Source: Oxytricha trifallax (taxonomy: Eukaryota; Ciliophora; Spirotrichea; Sporadotrichida; Oxytrichidae). Taken from it: a stretch of DNA of 64,000 nucleotides. Below are positions 11,282 through 22,734 of the stretch, piece by piece (position 1 is the first letter of the stretch; each line of letters begins with the position of its first letter). A model generated the notes under the pieces. It made no database searches. It was not told the origin of the DNA and worked only from the letters and a program-made list of their open reading frames with translations. The DNA lies in assembly GCA_000711775.1 (NCBI GenBank), contig ARYC01000461.1, positions 92,172 to 156,171 on the forward strand, in the 5' to 3' direction. The position numbers and the translations under genes are program-made.

Positions 11282-11625
11282 ATGAAAATAGTTACCGTCA
11301 TTAATCCTAATTAAGATCCAATAGTAGTTTGGAACTAGAACTCCATAGATCAAACAGTAGTTGACCAAATCAAAGCATATCTAAATAAAAGTATTGACCT
11401 TGTCAGATGATGTGTGTGAAAATGGACTTCGAGTAATTCAACCCAAAGACACTCAAACAAATCAGCATCCTCAAGGTTGCTGGAGTCGTAGTAAAGGATA
11501 ACGAAGAGGGTAGAAAAGGGAGACCCAATCATGAAAATTTTTTACAAAATCATAAGTAATGCGTAAATTAAATGAAGAAGGCTTTAATTATTTAGTCACA
11601 TTCATTTTAATCATTATTTTCCTGA
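11282..11625 (+). CDS. Coding island, unknown protein (two overlapping frames)
   Basis: Two plus-strand frames join at ATGATG: 11282-11410 (starts MKIVTVINPNQDPIVVW, 42 aa) and 11410-11625 (starts MCVKMDFEQFNPKTLKQ, 71 aa, includes KVAGVVVKDNEEGRKGRPN). Both use TAA or TAG as Gln. The composition is protein-like, unlike the surroundings. The frame change at 11408-11412 could be an MDS junction, a tiny intron or decay. The second frame becomes less protein-like after about 11540. The neighbouring island 11630-12225 is coded on the opposite strand, so the two could be inverted pieces of one scrambled gene. No family recognised. Confidence 0.45.
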
Positions 11626-11629
11626 AGGT

Positions 11630-12225
11630 AGTTGGCAAATGATGTCGAACCTGGCCTTATGCTATGATCCTTTGAGTAAATTTTAGCTTCAGTTTGTCAG
11701 GACACTTTTTCTATTGGAAGCTATATATCTCGTCTGATTTTCTGTAGTACTCTCTAACTTGATCGATAACTAAGCTTTCAGCTCTATGGTCGGTCGCAAT
11801 GCCTTTAACATCTCCTATTTTACCTATGTTAAACTTTTCAAAGCTGTTTGAAGTGTAAAAGCCTCATCCGCAGTGTATTTTATCAGTTATTTGTAGGCTT
11901 CAGTCACATGCCCACGTCCACCTCTTCGTACCTTTGCTCCTTGATGAGTTGCTGTGCCAAATTTCTGAGAGTTCTTCTTAGTTAGGTACATTGATAGTCT
12001 ACAAACTGTGCTTTTAAGTAGGCCTTGTTGCCCAGCTATAAAATCCTTCAAAAATCTCATCTTTGTCTGCCAATCTCTGGGGAGATATTACCTCTCTACA
12101 ATTGTTATTATTGCTGAAGCTTTTTATTTCATTTGAGAAGGGAAATCAAACCCTTCATTGATCTGAATTATTATTAGAGTTCCCTAAAGACATGTCCTCT
12201 GACATCGCTTACCTGCATCTTAGCA
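11630..12225 (-). CDS. Coding island, unknown basic protein segment
   Basis: The minus strand carries two long frames in succession. The first includes LKDFIAGQQGLLKSTVCRL and then KVRRGGRGHVTEAYKQLIKY. The second, after a phase change near 11860, includes KFNIGKIGDVKGIATDHR and later VREYYRKSDEIYSFQ. A possible N-terminus MSLGNSNNNSDQ lies at 12205-12170. GC content is clearly above the flanks. Basic, glycine-rich stretches suggest nucleic-acid binding, but no family was recognised. The phase changes probably mark MDS/IES junctions or introns. Confidence 0.45.
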
Positions 12226-12715
12226 AAAGTTTAATTAAATAGAAATTAACTTAAAAATTTGAACAATATTTCTGGCTAGCTGTTTTGAATCTAGAGGAAA
12301 TTCATGAGTCTCTTATTAAAATTCGTGAATTTTATGGCACCAACTATATTTATCAGAATTTAATTTTAAAAAGAGTTTTTCAAGTTTTGAAAAAGATATG
12401 AAAATTTATTTGTATAATACTATTTCATATAATTTATAAAGGCTAAGCCATGAGTAAAATTTCACTTTTCTCAAAAAAAATTTGAGTAATTACTCACAAT
12501 ACTTAAAAGATACTTGCATCATTTTCTTATGACTATAGTTTAGTATAGTATTGAGTCGTTTTATTGGTTAAGTTTGAGATATTTATAAAATTATGTAGGA
12601 ACTTACAATAATCTTGAGGTCACCTTTACCTTTGGAGTATGCAATGATATTGTTGGCCATTTTATTACTTATAATTAAGCTTTGTTTAGAAAATCTAGAG
12701 CTGAGAATAAGTGAG
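12226..12715. other. AT-rich spacer
   Basis: Nothing recognised. Homopolymer and TATA-like tracts only. Confidence 0.4.
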
Positions 12716-12900
12716 ATGATGCTATCGGTACTTAATATTGAGAAGGAGGGCCCCGCTTTCAAGAGAAGAGATCTCAGCTTTTCTATAATTTAAAGGTGTG
12801 AGATGATGCGTTGGAATTATTCATGGAGAGATTTTACTCTAATGAGGTTGGCTCTTGTGGCATCCTTTTGTTGGAGTTGTTATTGTGAAAAATATTTTTT
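12716..12900 (-). CDS. Small coding island, unknown
   Basis: A minus-strand frame reads NNNSNKRMPQEPTSLEQNL and continues NNSNASSHTFKLQK to a TGA; a second phase downstream reads KLRSLLLKAGPSFSILST. The Asn/Ser/Gln-rich composition and use of TAG/TAA as Gln suggest an MDS fragment. It lies in the same orientation as 11630-12225 and may belong to that gene. Too short to assign. Confidence 0.3.
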
Positions 12901-13490
12901 AACCTGATAATGAGATACACCAAGAATTCTGGATACTGTTTTGTGACTTGCTAAAATTTTGTTTTGGTTAAATTATGGGGTAGAGCCAAGCTTCAAGATT
13001 TTACCATAGGTGTATAACCATATTAAAATTTTTAATGCTAGTTTTCAATTAATAAGCTTACTAACTTGAATATTTTAAAATTCTTATGAAAAATAAGTGA
13101 AAACTTTAATACAAAATAATAAATGATTAGACTTATAAATATTAGTATTACCATGGACAGAAATAATATCTTAGAACAGCATTATCTTCTGCATTGTAAT
13201 TTTCCTGCAATATTCTATTTAACGTACCATTGCATGAATATGCATAGCTTAACTCTTGTCTATCGAATTTATCGTTTGTTGCTTACACCACTCTGGAGAT
13301 TACCTATTGCTGAAATATATTAATTCTTTAGATATGTGTTTTGTAACTTACAAATTTTATTGAGTAACCAGACACTTCATCTCCACCATGTTTAGTTTTC
13401 CTTATTTCAATTATTAATTTCAATTTTAATTAAAGTATTTCACTTATTTTTCATAATTAAATAACGCTTTATGCAAAAAATATTATAGAG

Positions 13491-13781
13491 GTGACTTCGG
13501 GAAAGAGAAAGTTGGTTGATAGAATTAAAAACAATTACAATAATAATAACAGCACATCTAAGAAACATAAACTAATTAAAATTTACAGTAAGTTGCAAAG
13601 ATATAAGTTTAATGATAGATTTCAAGATGAAAATATCGGGGGGGGGGCTCATAAAGGATTTAAAAATCAGTAGTATTAGTAACAACTGCATTATAAAAAG
13701 TTTCAATAGCAATGGGAAAAAATACCTATTAAAACTACCTTTGCATTAATTGCTTTTAACAACCAAGAAATAAATTTTTGA
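13491..13781 (+). CDS. Basic Asn/Gln-rich coding island
   Basis: A 96-codon open segment ending at TGA 13779-13781. It starts at or before codon 13491 (no ATG seen). It reads SGKRKLVDRIKNNYNNNN, then lysine-rich, then KNQQYQQQLHYKKFQQQW, where most Gln codons are TAA or TAG. A run of nine G within the frame (13640-13648) encodes Gly-Gly-Gly. Probably the 3' MDS of a gene whose other parts lie elsewhere. No family recognised. Confidence 0.45.
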
Positions 13782-15189
13782 GCTATTATACATTAACCTA
13801 AAATTGCAACTATATCAAAATCATTACAGTAAGATATAAATAAATATAGTGTGAATTAGCAGTTCTCTATTTTTATTATTTTTTTATATATTTTATCAAA
13901 AATGAGCTATTTGAGTGCGCTTTCACAAAGAAAATACTCTTCGCCATTTTACACATCCTAGAAATCACGTTTAACCTATTTTAATTGCACTTTCTAATGA
14001 GAATTATATTTCATACTTAGGCTTATCAATTTTTTTTAAACTTAAATTTGTTATCAATATATATTAATTAAAATATTTTTTCTCTATTTAGAAAATTATT
14101 ATCTGATTTATTATAGCAAATCTATTATCTAGCTCAAATTATTTTCATTATATAAATGTTACATCTTTGATAATTTGAAATTTTTATCATTAAAAATATC
14201 GTCCTTAATGTTAAATAATGTTACAACTTTTTATTTAATTGACAAAACAAAGTATAAATTATACATTAAATAAAGAGACGGAGACAGAAAGAATTGATAG
14301 CTTATATCACTTCTAATTTAGATCATTTAAAAATTATTTTTATTAAAAATTATTTTTATTAAAAATTTATATTTAACTTAAGTTATATGAATATAATTAA
14401 TCTGTTAATTATTTCGTTAAATTAATTTTCATTAAATTTTTAACTATCATTATATATATAGATGTATATGATTGTTTTGGTTATCTTTATTTAAATTATT
14501 TTATAATTTATCTTCAAATTTTCTTCTAATGTATTTATAAAACAAGTAAATTTGAGGTAGCTGCAGATATTTAATATTATTTTGATTATTTTTTAAATCA
14601 TTAGTTATTATGGGATATTTTATGCTTAAGTTCAAATCAATTTAATGTCAAGTTAATAAAAGTATTTATTTAATATACATCTTAAGTAATTATTAATTAT
14701 ATAATGCTTTAGACAGCAATTTTTATATAAATAAAATTTTAATAAACAGTGCTCAATTAATTTTATTCGATTATTAATTTAACTTCTGAGGCTTTATTTC
14801 TGTTTTTATACTGATGGCTACTTATTTTTTTTACATTATCTTTTTATGAGCTGAAATTTATAATTTATTATACTATAAGCCTTCGCGGTGCCTTCTTAGT
14901 CCAAAATTTCATTATGAAATAAGTTGGCATTACAGGGATAATCATTAGACTTGTAGAAATCAGCATCAATAGTTTCTCAACCAAAGTTATTATTATATTA
15001 TTTGGTATATTTATTCACTAAATAATAACAAAATGTTAAGTTATTTAATAAAATGCTAGATTCAAGATTTTTTGGAAATAAGTTTAAATTTAAATACAAA
15101 TTAACTAATAATAATCAAAATGAAAAAATGTCTGATCAGAGAGCTCTGTTTCTTTCAACATTAATGTAAGAAAAAAAAAAACATATATA
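13782..15189. other. AT-rich DNA with short tandem repeats
   Basis: Around 14328-14372 a roughly 17-bp AT-rich unit is tandemly repeated. No gene or element was recognised. Confidence 0.35.
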
Positions 15190-15387
15190 ATTTTTATTTT
15201 TAAAGGGGTCGCACCTGGTAAGACTAAAGGCGTAAACGAAGAGGGAGGTCAAGAAGTCACAGAGTGAAGGGTACAGGAAGCCAATATTTGTGATGAAAAC
15301 GATGAAGATGAGGATGAAACTTTTTACTTTAAGATTACATTTACTATTGCTATTATTACTATTACGATTGTTACTAATTTATTTTGA
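15190..15387 (+). CDS. Short coding island, acidic then hydrophobic
   Basis: A GC-richer patch. One frame ends NICDENDEDEDETFYFK followed by an Ile/Thr-rich hydrophobic tail to TGA 15385-15387. Another phase upstream reads KGSHLVRLKAQTKREVKK. This is probably a small MDS, but the phase and borders are uncertain. Confidence 0.3.
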
Positions 15388-15967
15388 TTTACATATCAGC
15401 TTATTTCAAAAAAATCTTTATCACTTAATTCTGATACTTTTCAAGATAAACTTTTCATGATAATGTATCTAGTTTAAAATACATACATAATAAGCAATAA
15501 GTTTGAATATTCATTCATTACTTTGCTTATGTCTTAACAATGCATGTGAAAAATTTATGCATTTCTCTCTGCTATATAAAATATCCACGTTTTAATATTT
15601 TATCAAGCTAAATAATTGCCACATTTATAGCAATTAAGGAAATCTTAGCGATAATCTGAAAATCGATCATAATTATGATGGAAAAACAATCAACGCAGAA
15701 ACCATTGTCAATTGAAACATGAAAAGAAAGTAATGAGTGAGTAAGCAGTTCTTGTAATGTTATTTACCACAACTATCCATTTAATGAATCAATGTTATTA
15801 TTAAATTATAATTTACTTAGATATTTTCTAATTATATTATTTGTGATATTACTTACTAATTTGGACAAACTTTTAATTCCAGCGCCTGATGTAATTAATG
15901 TGAGGATATTTATTCTAAAATAAAATTATGATAACTCCTTTATATCAACTTTTAACGCCAAAAAGCC
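15388..15967. other. AT-rich spacer
   Basis: No gene recognised. Confidence 0.35.
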
Positions 15968-16087
15968 ATGAGTCAACCTTGGTTGTGGGGATAAAACTAG
16001 ACCTAGCACTCATGTATCGGAGCATAGCTCAGGGATGAAATTGGAGTTACTTTAAATAATCAGAAGAATACATGGTTAAAGAAATGA
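15968..16087 (+). CDS. Small ORF, 39 aa
   Basis: Starts ATG at 15968 (MSQPWLWGQNQTQHSCIGAQ) and ends at TGA 16085-16087, with four reassigned Gln codons. Local base composition is above background up to about 16170, where other phases remain open. Possibly the first MDS of a gene. No family recognised. Confidence 0.35.
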
Positions 16088-16558
16088 AATTACAGGTTCA
16101 GAAATCAAACTAGATTAGTGATGAAAGAGACATGTGAAACACTGTTCACCAGAGAAACAAGTATATATGAGCTTAACACAAAATTAAATATAAGAGTATA
16201 AAAAGAATATAAAAATTTGAAAGAATGATTAATTTAACTACTTTTACATAAAATATTATTTATAAATCTGAGTAAACATAACTATATTTATTTCTCGACT
16301 ATTAAAAATGTGCGATTTTAATTTTTATTTTATAATACAGGGAAACAGATGGGATTTCAATTACTAATATTTCTGTCAGATGATATTGCAGTCTCAAATT
16401 CTTGAAATCTATCTTGAAAAAACAAGCCAAGAACTTTGCTCAGGTGAAACTTCTCATTATATTATTGCAAGTTGTTAGTATGGCCAACACCTCCCTCTTG
16501 TCACCATAATAGAAAAACATAGGTGACATGTATAGTATATAATACCTGAACTAACTCA

Positions 16559-16862
16559 TCATGTCATCATTATCGCTTTTAGCTTGTATGATAATTTATG
16601 GGAGAGGCACCAAGCTTTTCTTCGAGAAGTTTCAGAATTCTCTCTATAAGATTCTATTTAAGTGTGCTACAAGTTACAATTTACATAGAATACCGCAGTT
16701 CCTCTTCTTAAGGTGTTGATATTGCTTTATTCAAGTTTGCTTCTTTTGTTGATGGGGCCTCCATATGGATTTTATATTTATTGTAAAATCAGTGTTGCAA
16801 TCAAAGGGTCTGATAGAATGGAAGTCTTGAAGATGCTGGTTCCATTATTTAAATCAGCATGA
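16559..16862 (-). CDS. Coding island, unknown, about 100 codons
   Basis: Minus-strand frame open from about 16862 to TGA 16559-16561. It contains NNGTSIFKTSILSDP, NPYGGPINKRSKLEQSNI and LRRGTAVFYVNC. TAA/TAG are used as Gln. Composition is protein-like and more GC-rich than the flanks. The region 16340-16550, also GC-richer, may hold more of the same gene in another phase. Confidence 0.42.
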
Positions 16863-17001
16863 AAAATACAATGAGGCTGAGGTTATGAAACAGATAAAGG
16901 ACCTGAGGCCTAGAAAATGAATCTTCCGTTTTTTTAGGTAAAATGTCATTTAGTCTCTTTCAAGAAAATAAATTACATTTCTTAATTATTGGAGTTAAGC
17001 A

Positions 17002-17450
17002 TCATAAGTGAAACTTAATGTAAGCTGAGTTGTTTATTTGAATAATCTGCCTTCCTTTAATTGTCTTATGATTTCCGCTTAGCAGTAGCGGATGGACCTT
17101 GCTGAATTCTTAATAACACAACCAGGTTTCTTTTAGTGATAGACTACTTTCTAATTGATCTGCTGAGTATTCCTGAGTGATTCAATTACTGATGCAGGAT
17201 TCATTAGTATTTTTACTAATATTATTTGTTATCATCTGAACGTTTTTCAGAATTAATCTTTGCTCCTTTAAAGTAATTGTAACAGCTTTAATATTATGAG
17301 TTCTGAAGGTCACTTGTACCTCAGAATAATGAATTCAAGTCCAGTGACATTTTTATTTACCAGTCTTTGAGCTTGCTGTAAAATCTCTTAATAGAAGCGC
17401 AACTGTTTATTCTGCTTTTATAATTTACAAAACGTAATTAAATCTGCCTT
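17002..17450 (-). pseudogene. Minus-strand ORF with two in-frame TGA codons
   Basis: One phase runs from about 17450 to TGA 17002-17004, crossing TGA at 17335-17337 and 17182-17184. The three parts read like one protein: LLLRDFTASSKTGKQKCHWT, then IHYSEVQVTFRTHNIKAVTI, then ITQEYSADQLESSLSLKETW. Spacing between stops is a multiple of three and the amino-acid composition is steady. This is either a decayed gene (TGG to TGA) or one whose stops lie in removable DNA. No family recognised. Confidence 0.45.
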
Positions 17451-17536
17451 GAATTACCCTGTTACTAATTACTATTCCCATCAAAGATGCCTTAAAATCT
17501 TAGGGAGTTGCCAAGAGTTAGCGAAATGATTGCCAC

Positions 17537-17755
17537 GTGTATAAGAGCAGGTGGGCCACAATTGAATTATGCGAAATTATTCATGCTAATCCAAGAGAAT
17601 TGCCATATAACACTTATCTGTCAATGCCTTTTCCTTTTAATATACTAAGACTGCTATGGGATTGTTATCAAATTAATGAAATTTTTCAGGTGCAATGTCT
17701 ACGAGAATACAAACTTCATAGTGTTGTATTCAGGCTTTATAGATAACTAAGGTGA
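17537..17755 (+). CDS. Coding island, unknown, about 72 codons
   Basis: An open frame from a GTG at 17537 (VYKSRWATIELCEIIHANP) to TGA 17753-17755, with one TAA as Gln. It includes ELPYNTYLSMPFPFNILRL. There is no upstream ATG in phase, so it is probably an internal or terminal MDS. The composition is coding-like. Confidence 0.4.
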
Positions 17756-18004
17756 GGCTTATTGAATAAGAAGTGGTCATTAAACATCTAGCGATCTCAA
17801 TTGTATTTAGTGCCCCATTTCTTAATTTATATAAAAGTATTTGAAAAATAGGGAGAAGGTAAAATAATTTAAAATCCAAGGATATTAGAAACAAAGACAT
17901 TATTAATTTAATCATCTGTGTATTTTAAAACAATAGCACTTACTCTTATGATATTTAGGTATTCAAAGTGACTATTAAGCCATTAGTAATTGAAAACTTA
18001 ATCT

Positions 18005-18342
18005 GTGAATTAGAGGTGAATGCACCATAATCACAAGTAGTATTTTCTGCATATCAATATTCCCTCTGCTCGTTCGTTCATGTGATGTCTGAAATATACA
18101 ATGTTTGCCTTTTGAATAGTAGTTGTTGTATGGGTCCTAGGCACCCTCCTTGTGTGCTTCATGATAAGGGTTTCTGCCAGTTTCGAATTTAACGTTGAGT
18201 GGAAAGATAAGTCTGTACCATGTATACCTCTAGGCATTTTCCCTGCTTGTAGCATAGGTTTGAGCATCATCACGTAGTTTTCATCACGTGCTTCTTGAGG
18301 AACCATAGCTTGGAGTTGAAGTAGGACTAGGCGTGGGCACAT
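18005..18342 (-). pseudogene. YHYH/TauE locus copy A, inverted block
   Basis: The minus strand is homologous to 23222-23591 (+). The best conserved phase contains WYRLIFPLNVKFETGRNP, DPYNNYYSKGKH and FQTSHERTSRGNID; copy B has WYRLLFPLSAKYYTDRNP and the identical SHERTSRGNIN. The frame breaks after IDMQKI, so copy A looks decayed. It lies head to head with the YHYH/TauE part of copy A at 18835-19925. Together they may be one scrambled gene with an inverted segment, or two divergent genes. The function of this block is unknown. Confidence 0.6.
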
Positions 18343-18407
18343 TTATCATATTGCTTAATAAAGTCAGCTTGTCTTCACATTATCTTTTTAAAATTAAAGA
18401 ATTTCAG

Positions 18408-18826
18408 TATTGTAGGAATACATTCAAAATTGGGAAAATATAATTAATTAAATTTATAATAAATCAAAATAGTGGCAGTTAAAGTTGGCCAATTTGAACG
18501 ATCTTGGGCTCATTCGATAGAGAATTCAAAATTAGCTGGACTTTGTTATTGGCGGTACTATTTTATCGCATCCCTGGAGCGAGATAACTCGACTTTAATG
18601 TGAGGGTATAATTTAATGAATTTAGATGAGTTTAATTAAAGTCGAGTTATCTCGCTCCAGGGATGCGATAAAATAGTACCGCCAATAATAAAGTCCAGCT
18701 AATTTTAAATTCTCTATCGAATGAGCCCAAGATCGTTCAAATTGGCCAACTTTAACTGCCACTATTTTGATTTATTATAAATTTAATTAATTATATTTTC
18801 CCAATTTTGAATGTATTCCTACAATA
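18408..18826. mobile_element. Foldback element (MITE family A), copy 1
   Basis: About 419 bp made of two near-identical inverted arms of about 190 bp around a 35-bp centre. The ends are TATTGTAGGAATAC and its complement, flanked by a duplicated TA. The inner arm contains the conserved box CCTGGAGCGAGATAACTCG. It has no coding capacity. The TA target and palindromic form fit a non-autonomous Tc1/mariner-type element. The homologous site in copy B of the YHYH locus (23119-23120) is empty, which proves insertion. Confidence 0.9.
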
Positions 18827-18834
18827 TTGCAAAC

Positions 18835-19440
18835 GAAGTAAGGGGCGGAAGTTTGACTGCGGGCTGCCTTTGGTACCACATGATTCTCCATCATAAATAG
18901 CAGGGAGATGGAATCTCCGACTCAGACATCTATCCGAGGAGCCGAGATAATCGACGATCAAGTTTTTTATGGAGAATCACCCTATACCATTATTGAGCCT
19001 CCTGAGCACATTTCCTTGGTTCTTGTAGCGATGATTTTGATCAAATTAATCTTTAACCTGCAAATCTCATAAGCCATCTGCCCCTTTCCTCTCTGTACTG
19101 CCCGCTTTCCTGTATCTTGATGTCTAAGGCGCCGAGGTGGATTCTTCTACTATCTAGATGGTTTCAATACAGATGGAGTGCGCTTACCAATAAGGAGGCA
19201 GAGGAACCCTGAAGCAGTTTACCTTGAGCGCTGCACTGGTTGGCGTCTAACCAATGGATTTTGCACCCTTTCTGGCACTTCAGAGCTTCACTATAACTTC
19301 TTCTCATCAAAGGTAGCAGGGTCAGATGCCAAAAGAGTCGAAATTGATGTATGTTTAGGGAGCAGCGAATTCAAGACTTTCTATCACTACTACTCTTTCA
19401 GTCATTGCTCCCAAGTGTATTATTGCTGAATAAGCACTCA
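18835..19440 (+). pseudogene. YHYH-domain segment, copy A
   Basis: Homologous to 22450-23120 (-). The clearest part, 19178-19429, holds SGTSELHYNFFSSKVAGSDAKRVEIDVCLGSSEFKTFYHYYSFSHC, here abbreviated by its motifs: LSGTSELHYNFF, VEIDVCLGSSEF and FYHYYSFSHC, which match the YHYH domain signature (a YHYH/YHYY tract next to Cys residues). One base is missing near 19250 relative to copy B, so the domain start is out of phase. The second half of the domain, present in copy B, is absent, and the TauE-like segment follows directly. Confidence 0.6.
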
Positions 19441-19445
19441 AGACT

Positions 19446-19925
19446 ATGGTTGGCAAGGGCTTGATTCCAAGTAATATTAGATTCAATAAACAATCTGTGA
19501 GATCAGTCGTTATCACTGCATACATTGGTGGATGGGCTTTAGGATGTCTAGGTATTAGTTGTAGCGCTATCTTCAACCCATTTTTATTGAACCAAGGAGT
19601 CCCTTCTTCTGTAGCCTCGTCAACTGGAATGTATATTATTCACTTCTCAACTGTTGGTGCATGCGTCGTCTATAGTATTCAAGGACAGCTTCACTTCGCG
19701 TTTGGTAGTTGGATCGGTGGCTGGTCTGCTAGCCTCAGTAAGCGGTATGCACGCTCTAGATAACGTAGTAAAGTAATTCGGAAGACAATCACATTTAGTC
19801 ATTGTATTGACAGGTGTAATCCACTTTTAACCATCCTAGTGACAACATTCGGATACGTTGAAATTCATGGCTATTTCTTGAGAAACCCAGGCTATAGCAT
19901 GTGGGATATCTGTTCTTACTGCTGA
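19446..19925 (+). pseudogene. TauE/SafE-like membrane transporter segment
   Basis: Hydrophobic frames in three successive phases. 19446-19703 gives VITAYIGGWALGCLGISC, PFLLNQGVPSSVASSTGMY and ACVVYSIQGQLHFAF. Next comes VVGSVAGLLASVSGMHALD. Last is NPLLTILVTTFGYVEIHGY, ending at TGA 19923-19925. The pattern of a glycine-rich helix, then GVPSSVASSTGM, then a loop with GQLHF fits the TauE/SafE (sulfite exporter, UPF0721) family, with several membrane helices. Two frameshifts suggest decay, or MDS junctions not resolved here. The fusion partner upstream is the YHYH domain. The transported ion cannot be told from sequence. Confidence 0.62.
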
Positions 19926-22116
19926 AGTGATCATGCACTTATTATAATAATGTTGAAGAACTAATCGATAAAATCAAAACTTATTTAACTTGGCTTAATT
20001 TGTATTAGATTTTCATTCTCCCTATTTTTCACATACATTTATTATGAATATGAAGTTTTTAAATTGTAATCTTGTTACTAAAATAATAAAAATTCAAAAA
20101 GATTAAATTCAATACTTCAATTGACCTTAGTGCTTGGCTTATTATAGGTAAGTCTATATTTAACAAGATTTTTTATGAATTAATCATTCTTCCTATTTTT
20201 TATATTTTTCTGCAAAAATTATAAATTACATTATAAATATTAATTCATAGTTCATAATTCAAGCTGTTAAATCTTTTCTTTACACATTCTCCTATTGATT
20301 AACTTATATTATAATTAGTCTAAATAATTTTCTATTATAACTTATATTCATTTTGTAATTATTCCAATTTTATTAATATTAAGTAAACTAATTCATTATC
20401 ATATGCATGAAAAGGTAAAGCTAAAAATGTATGTAAATGTCACAGCACTTTGGTTAGAATATTACCACATCTAAACTTATTTAATTTAACTAGGTATTTA
20501 AATTTGGTTGTTTAAATGTCGAATACAATGATAATATGGTAGCAGAAATATAAAATTAAATCTACTTTAAATGTAATAAGTTTGCATATTGGATTTGATG
20601 GCAGTTATCATCAGACATCATTCGTTTCTAATTAAGTTTTTAGAAATTTTTCTTTAAATTATCATCTCAAATTTGTTTAATTTTGATTTAGTCAAGCTGA
20701 TCAACTGATAGTAAAGTTAAGAAATTTTTCTTAATCAGATTTTAATTTAGTATTTGACTATAAATTTTATTTGTAAAACTGACTTATTTGGATTATATCT
20801 AGCTATTTCAAAATATGAAGCATTCCAACTATTCTTTTAAATTTTTATAAAATGAAATAAAATAAATGTTACAAGATTATGAGTTATTACGTTAAACAAT
20901 TATGAGTTGAAATTATAAAAACTTTAAGAGATGTAATTTTAGTTTATAATGTCATTTTATGAAAGTGAGAATATGTTTTTCTATTTTTAGTTGCAATTTG
21001 GACTTGATCAAGCAAGAGAATCAATCAAACCTTTTCATAAATATTTACATGAAAATCTAATCCATTAATCTCAGTCAAAAGTTAGTCTAACTGGCTTTAA
21101 ATATTGAATTTATTGAGATGCGTAGTATTGTAAGTCTAAAAAATTCTTAAAAAATTATAGCATAATTATATTTAGGTCATTCAAATTTGTAGAAAATTAA
21201 GTTTTATTTAAATTCATAGAAATCAACAATCAGATATCAAAAGTGTTAACAATATTATAATATTTAAAAGTAAAATTAAGTTTCATGATTCAATCTATAA
21301 TATAGAGTAAATAATAAATAAAAAACATGTTAATATTCCTTTTATTTAAAACCCCAAGAGTATTATATTTACAAAAATGATTGGTTAAAAGGAAACTTCA
21401 GAAAAAAAAGAGAAATATAAATTACTCTAAACTCATTAACCATTACTAATTAAAAACTAAAAATATCAAATAATAAATTATTTTATCATTTTTGTGTTTT
21501 CATAGGGATGATCTCTCTCCCTTCATCAATCTAAGTTTTAAGCATTTTTTAATAATGTTTTAAGTATTTATATTTGATATTTATGACTTTGAATATTTCA
21601 TTTGTACAATTTAATTACTAATTTTTGCTTTTTAATAGGGAATTATCTAAAATATTTTAAGAGTATCCTATATTATATTAAGGAGTTTTTAGATATATTT
21701 AAACTTAGATTATGAGATTTTCTCAAAATTATTATGAAATTCTTCATGTGCTATTATAAAAAATTAATAATCTCTAAAATTATTATTAAAATATTTAAAG
21801 TGACTAATGTTAATCACAGTGATCTAAGAATATAAAAGTGTGTGTAATAGTGATTATTTATTATTCGAACTTTTATACCACTTTTTAAATGAATAAATTA
21901 ATAAAATTTTTAAATAAAACCCCATTGAATGAATTGAAAAAGGTGACAAAAGGTAACATTAAATCTTTAAAATATCAATAATTAGCAAAATAAATGATAG
22001 ATGTTTATTATAATATGATAAAGAAAACAACTAACTCTAACAATTAATAGTGAAAATAGATACTCCCAAACTAACTGAAACTAATCAACCCTGCTATATC
22101 AATGAGCGATACTGAA
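19926..22116. other. AT-rich DNA between the two inverted YHYH/TauE copies
   Basis: About 2.2 kb with no gene recognised. It acts as the spacer of a large inverted duplication (18.0-19.4 kb versus 22.5-23.6 kb). Confidence 0.45.
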
Positions 22117-22734
22117 TCAAATCATTAAGCTCACAGCTCTAAATGGCGACCTCCCTAAGACACTAATCTAATCCAGGATGATAAGAAATACACGACCAGT
22201 ACTAATGGCTTCTAGTAGTGGCACAGTGGGCCAGTAATATCTCCGGGGATTCCTGCAGGCATGGGTGCAGTGTAAGAGGGGGGTGGAGCCATTGACGTAT
22301 TTGCCATTTACTGTAACACCATTACAACCATGAACATCACATGGCTGCCATATAACACCAGTGGCTTTGTATGATCCAACATTCTTGTGATCGTCTCTTG
22401 CAATACCTTCAATACTTGTGACTCTGTGGGCATTTGGGAGGATGGTGTTAGCGTATGTCAAGTAGTCCTTAGTGCATTGGGTGTTAGAAGAGCATGATGT
22501 AGCAACTCCATTTGCGCTGAGACTGTTGGTATAAGCACAGGGACTGAATGAGTAGTAGTGATAGAAAGTCTAATATTCGCTGCTTCCTAAACATTAATCA
22601 ACTTCTACTCTCTTGGTATCTGAGACTACTCTCATTGGTGCTAAGATGTCGTATAAGTGCTCTGAAGTGCCAGAGTGGATGGGAACCCCATTGGTTGAGA
22701 CGCCAACGAGTGCAGCGCGTACGGTATTCTACAT
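22117..22734 (-). CDS. YHYH-domain protein, copy B
   Basis: A 205-codon frame from ATG 22734 to TGA 22117-22119, open only if its TAA/TAG codons are Gln (TAG is codon 2). The first third reads LVGVSTNGVPIHSGTSEHLY, then DQCLGSSEYQTFYHYYSFSP. The middle reads SIEGIARDDHKN and WQPCDVHGCNGVTVNGKY. These match the YHYH domain: G-x-P-I, a Cys-x-G block, the YHYY tract, D-x-H and a CD-V-x-x-CNG block with x-G-x-Y. The last third departs from the family pattern. Copy A has the same first half fused to a TauE/SafE-like segment, so the full gene is probably YHYH-TauE/SafE, a lumenal domain plus membrane transporter. It is probably extracytoplasmic. Confidence 0.68.

Noticed and set aside
19355-19576. 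Minus-strand ORF of 73 codons
   Set aside because: Antisense to the YHYH/TauE segments, which match known families.
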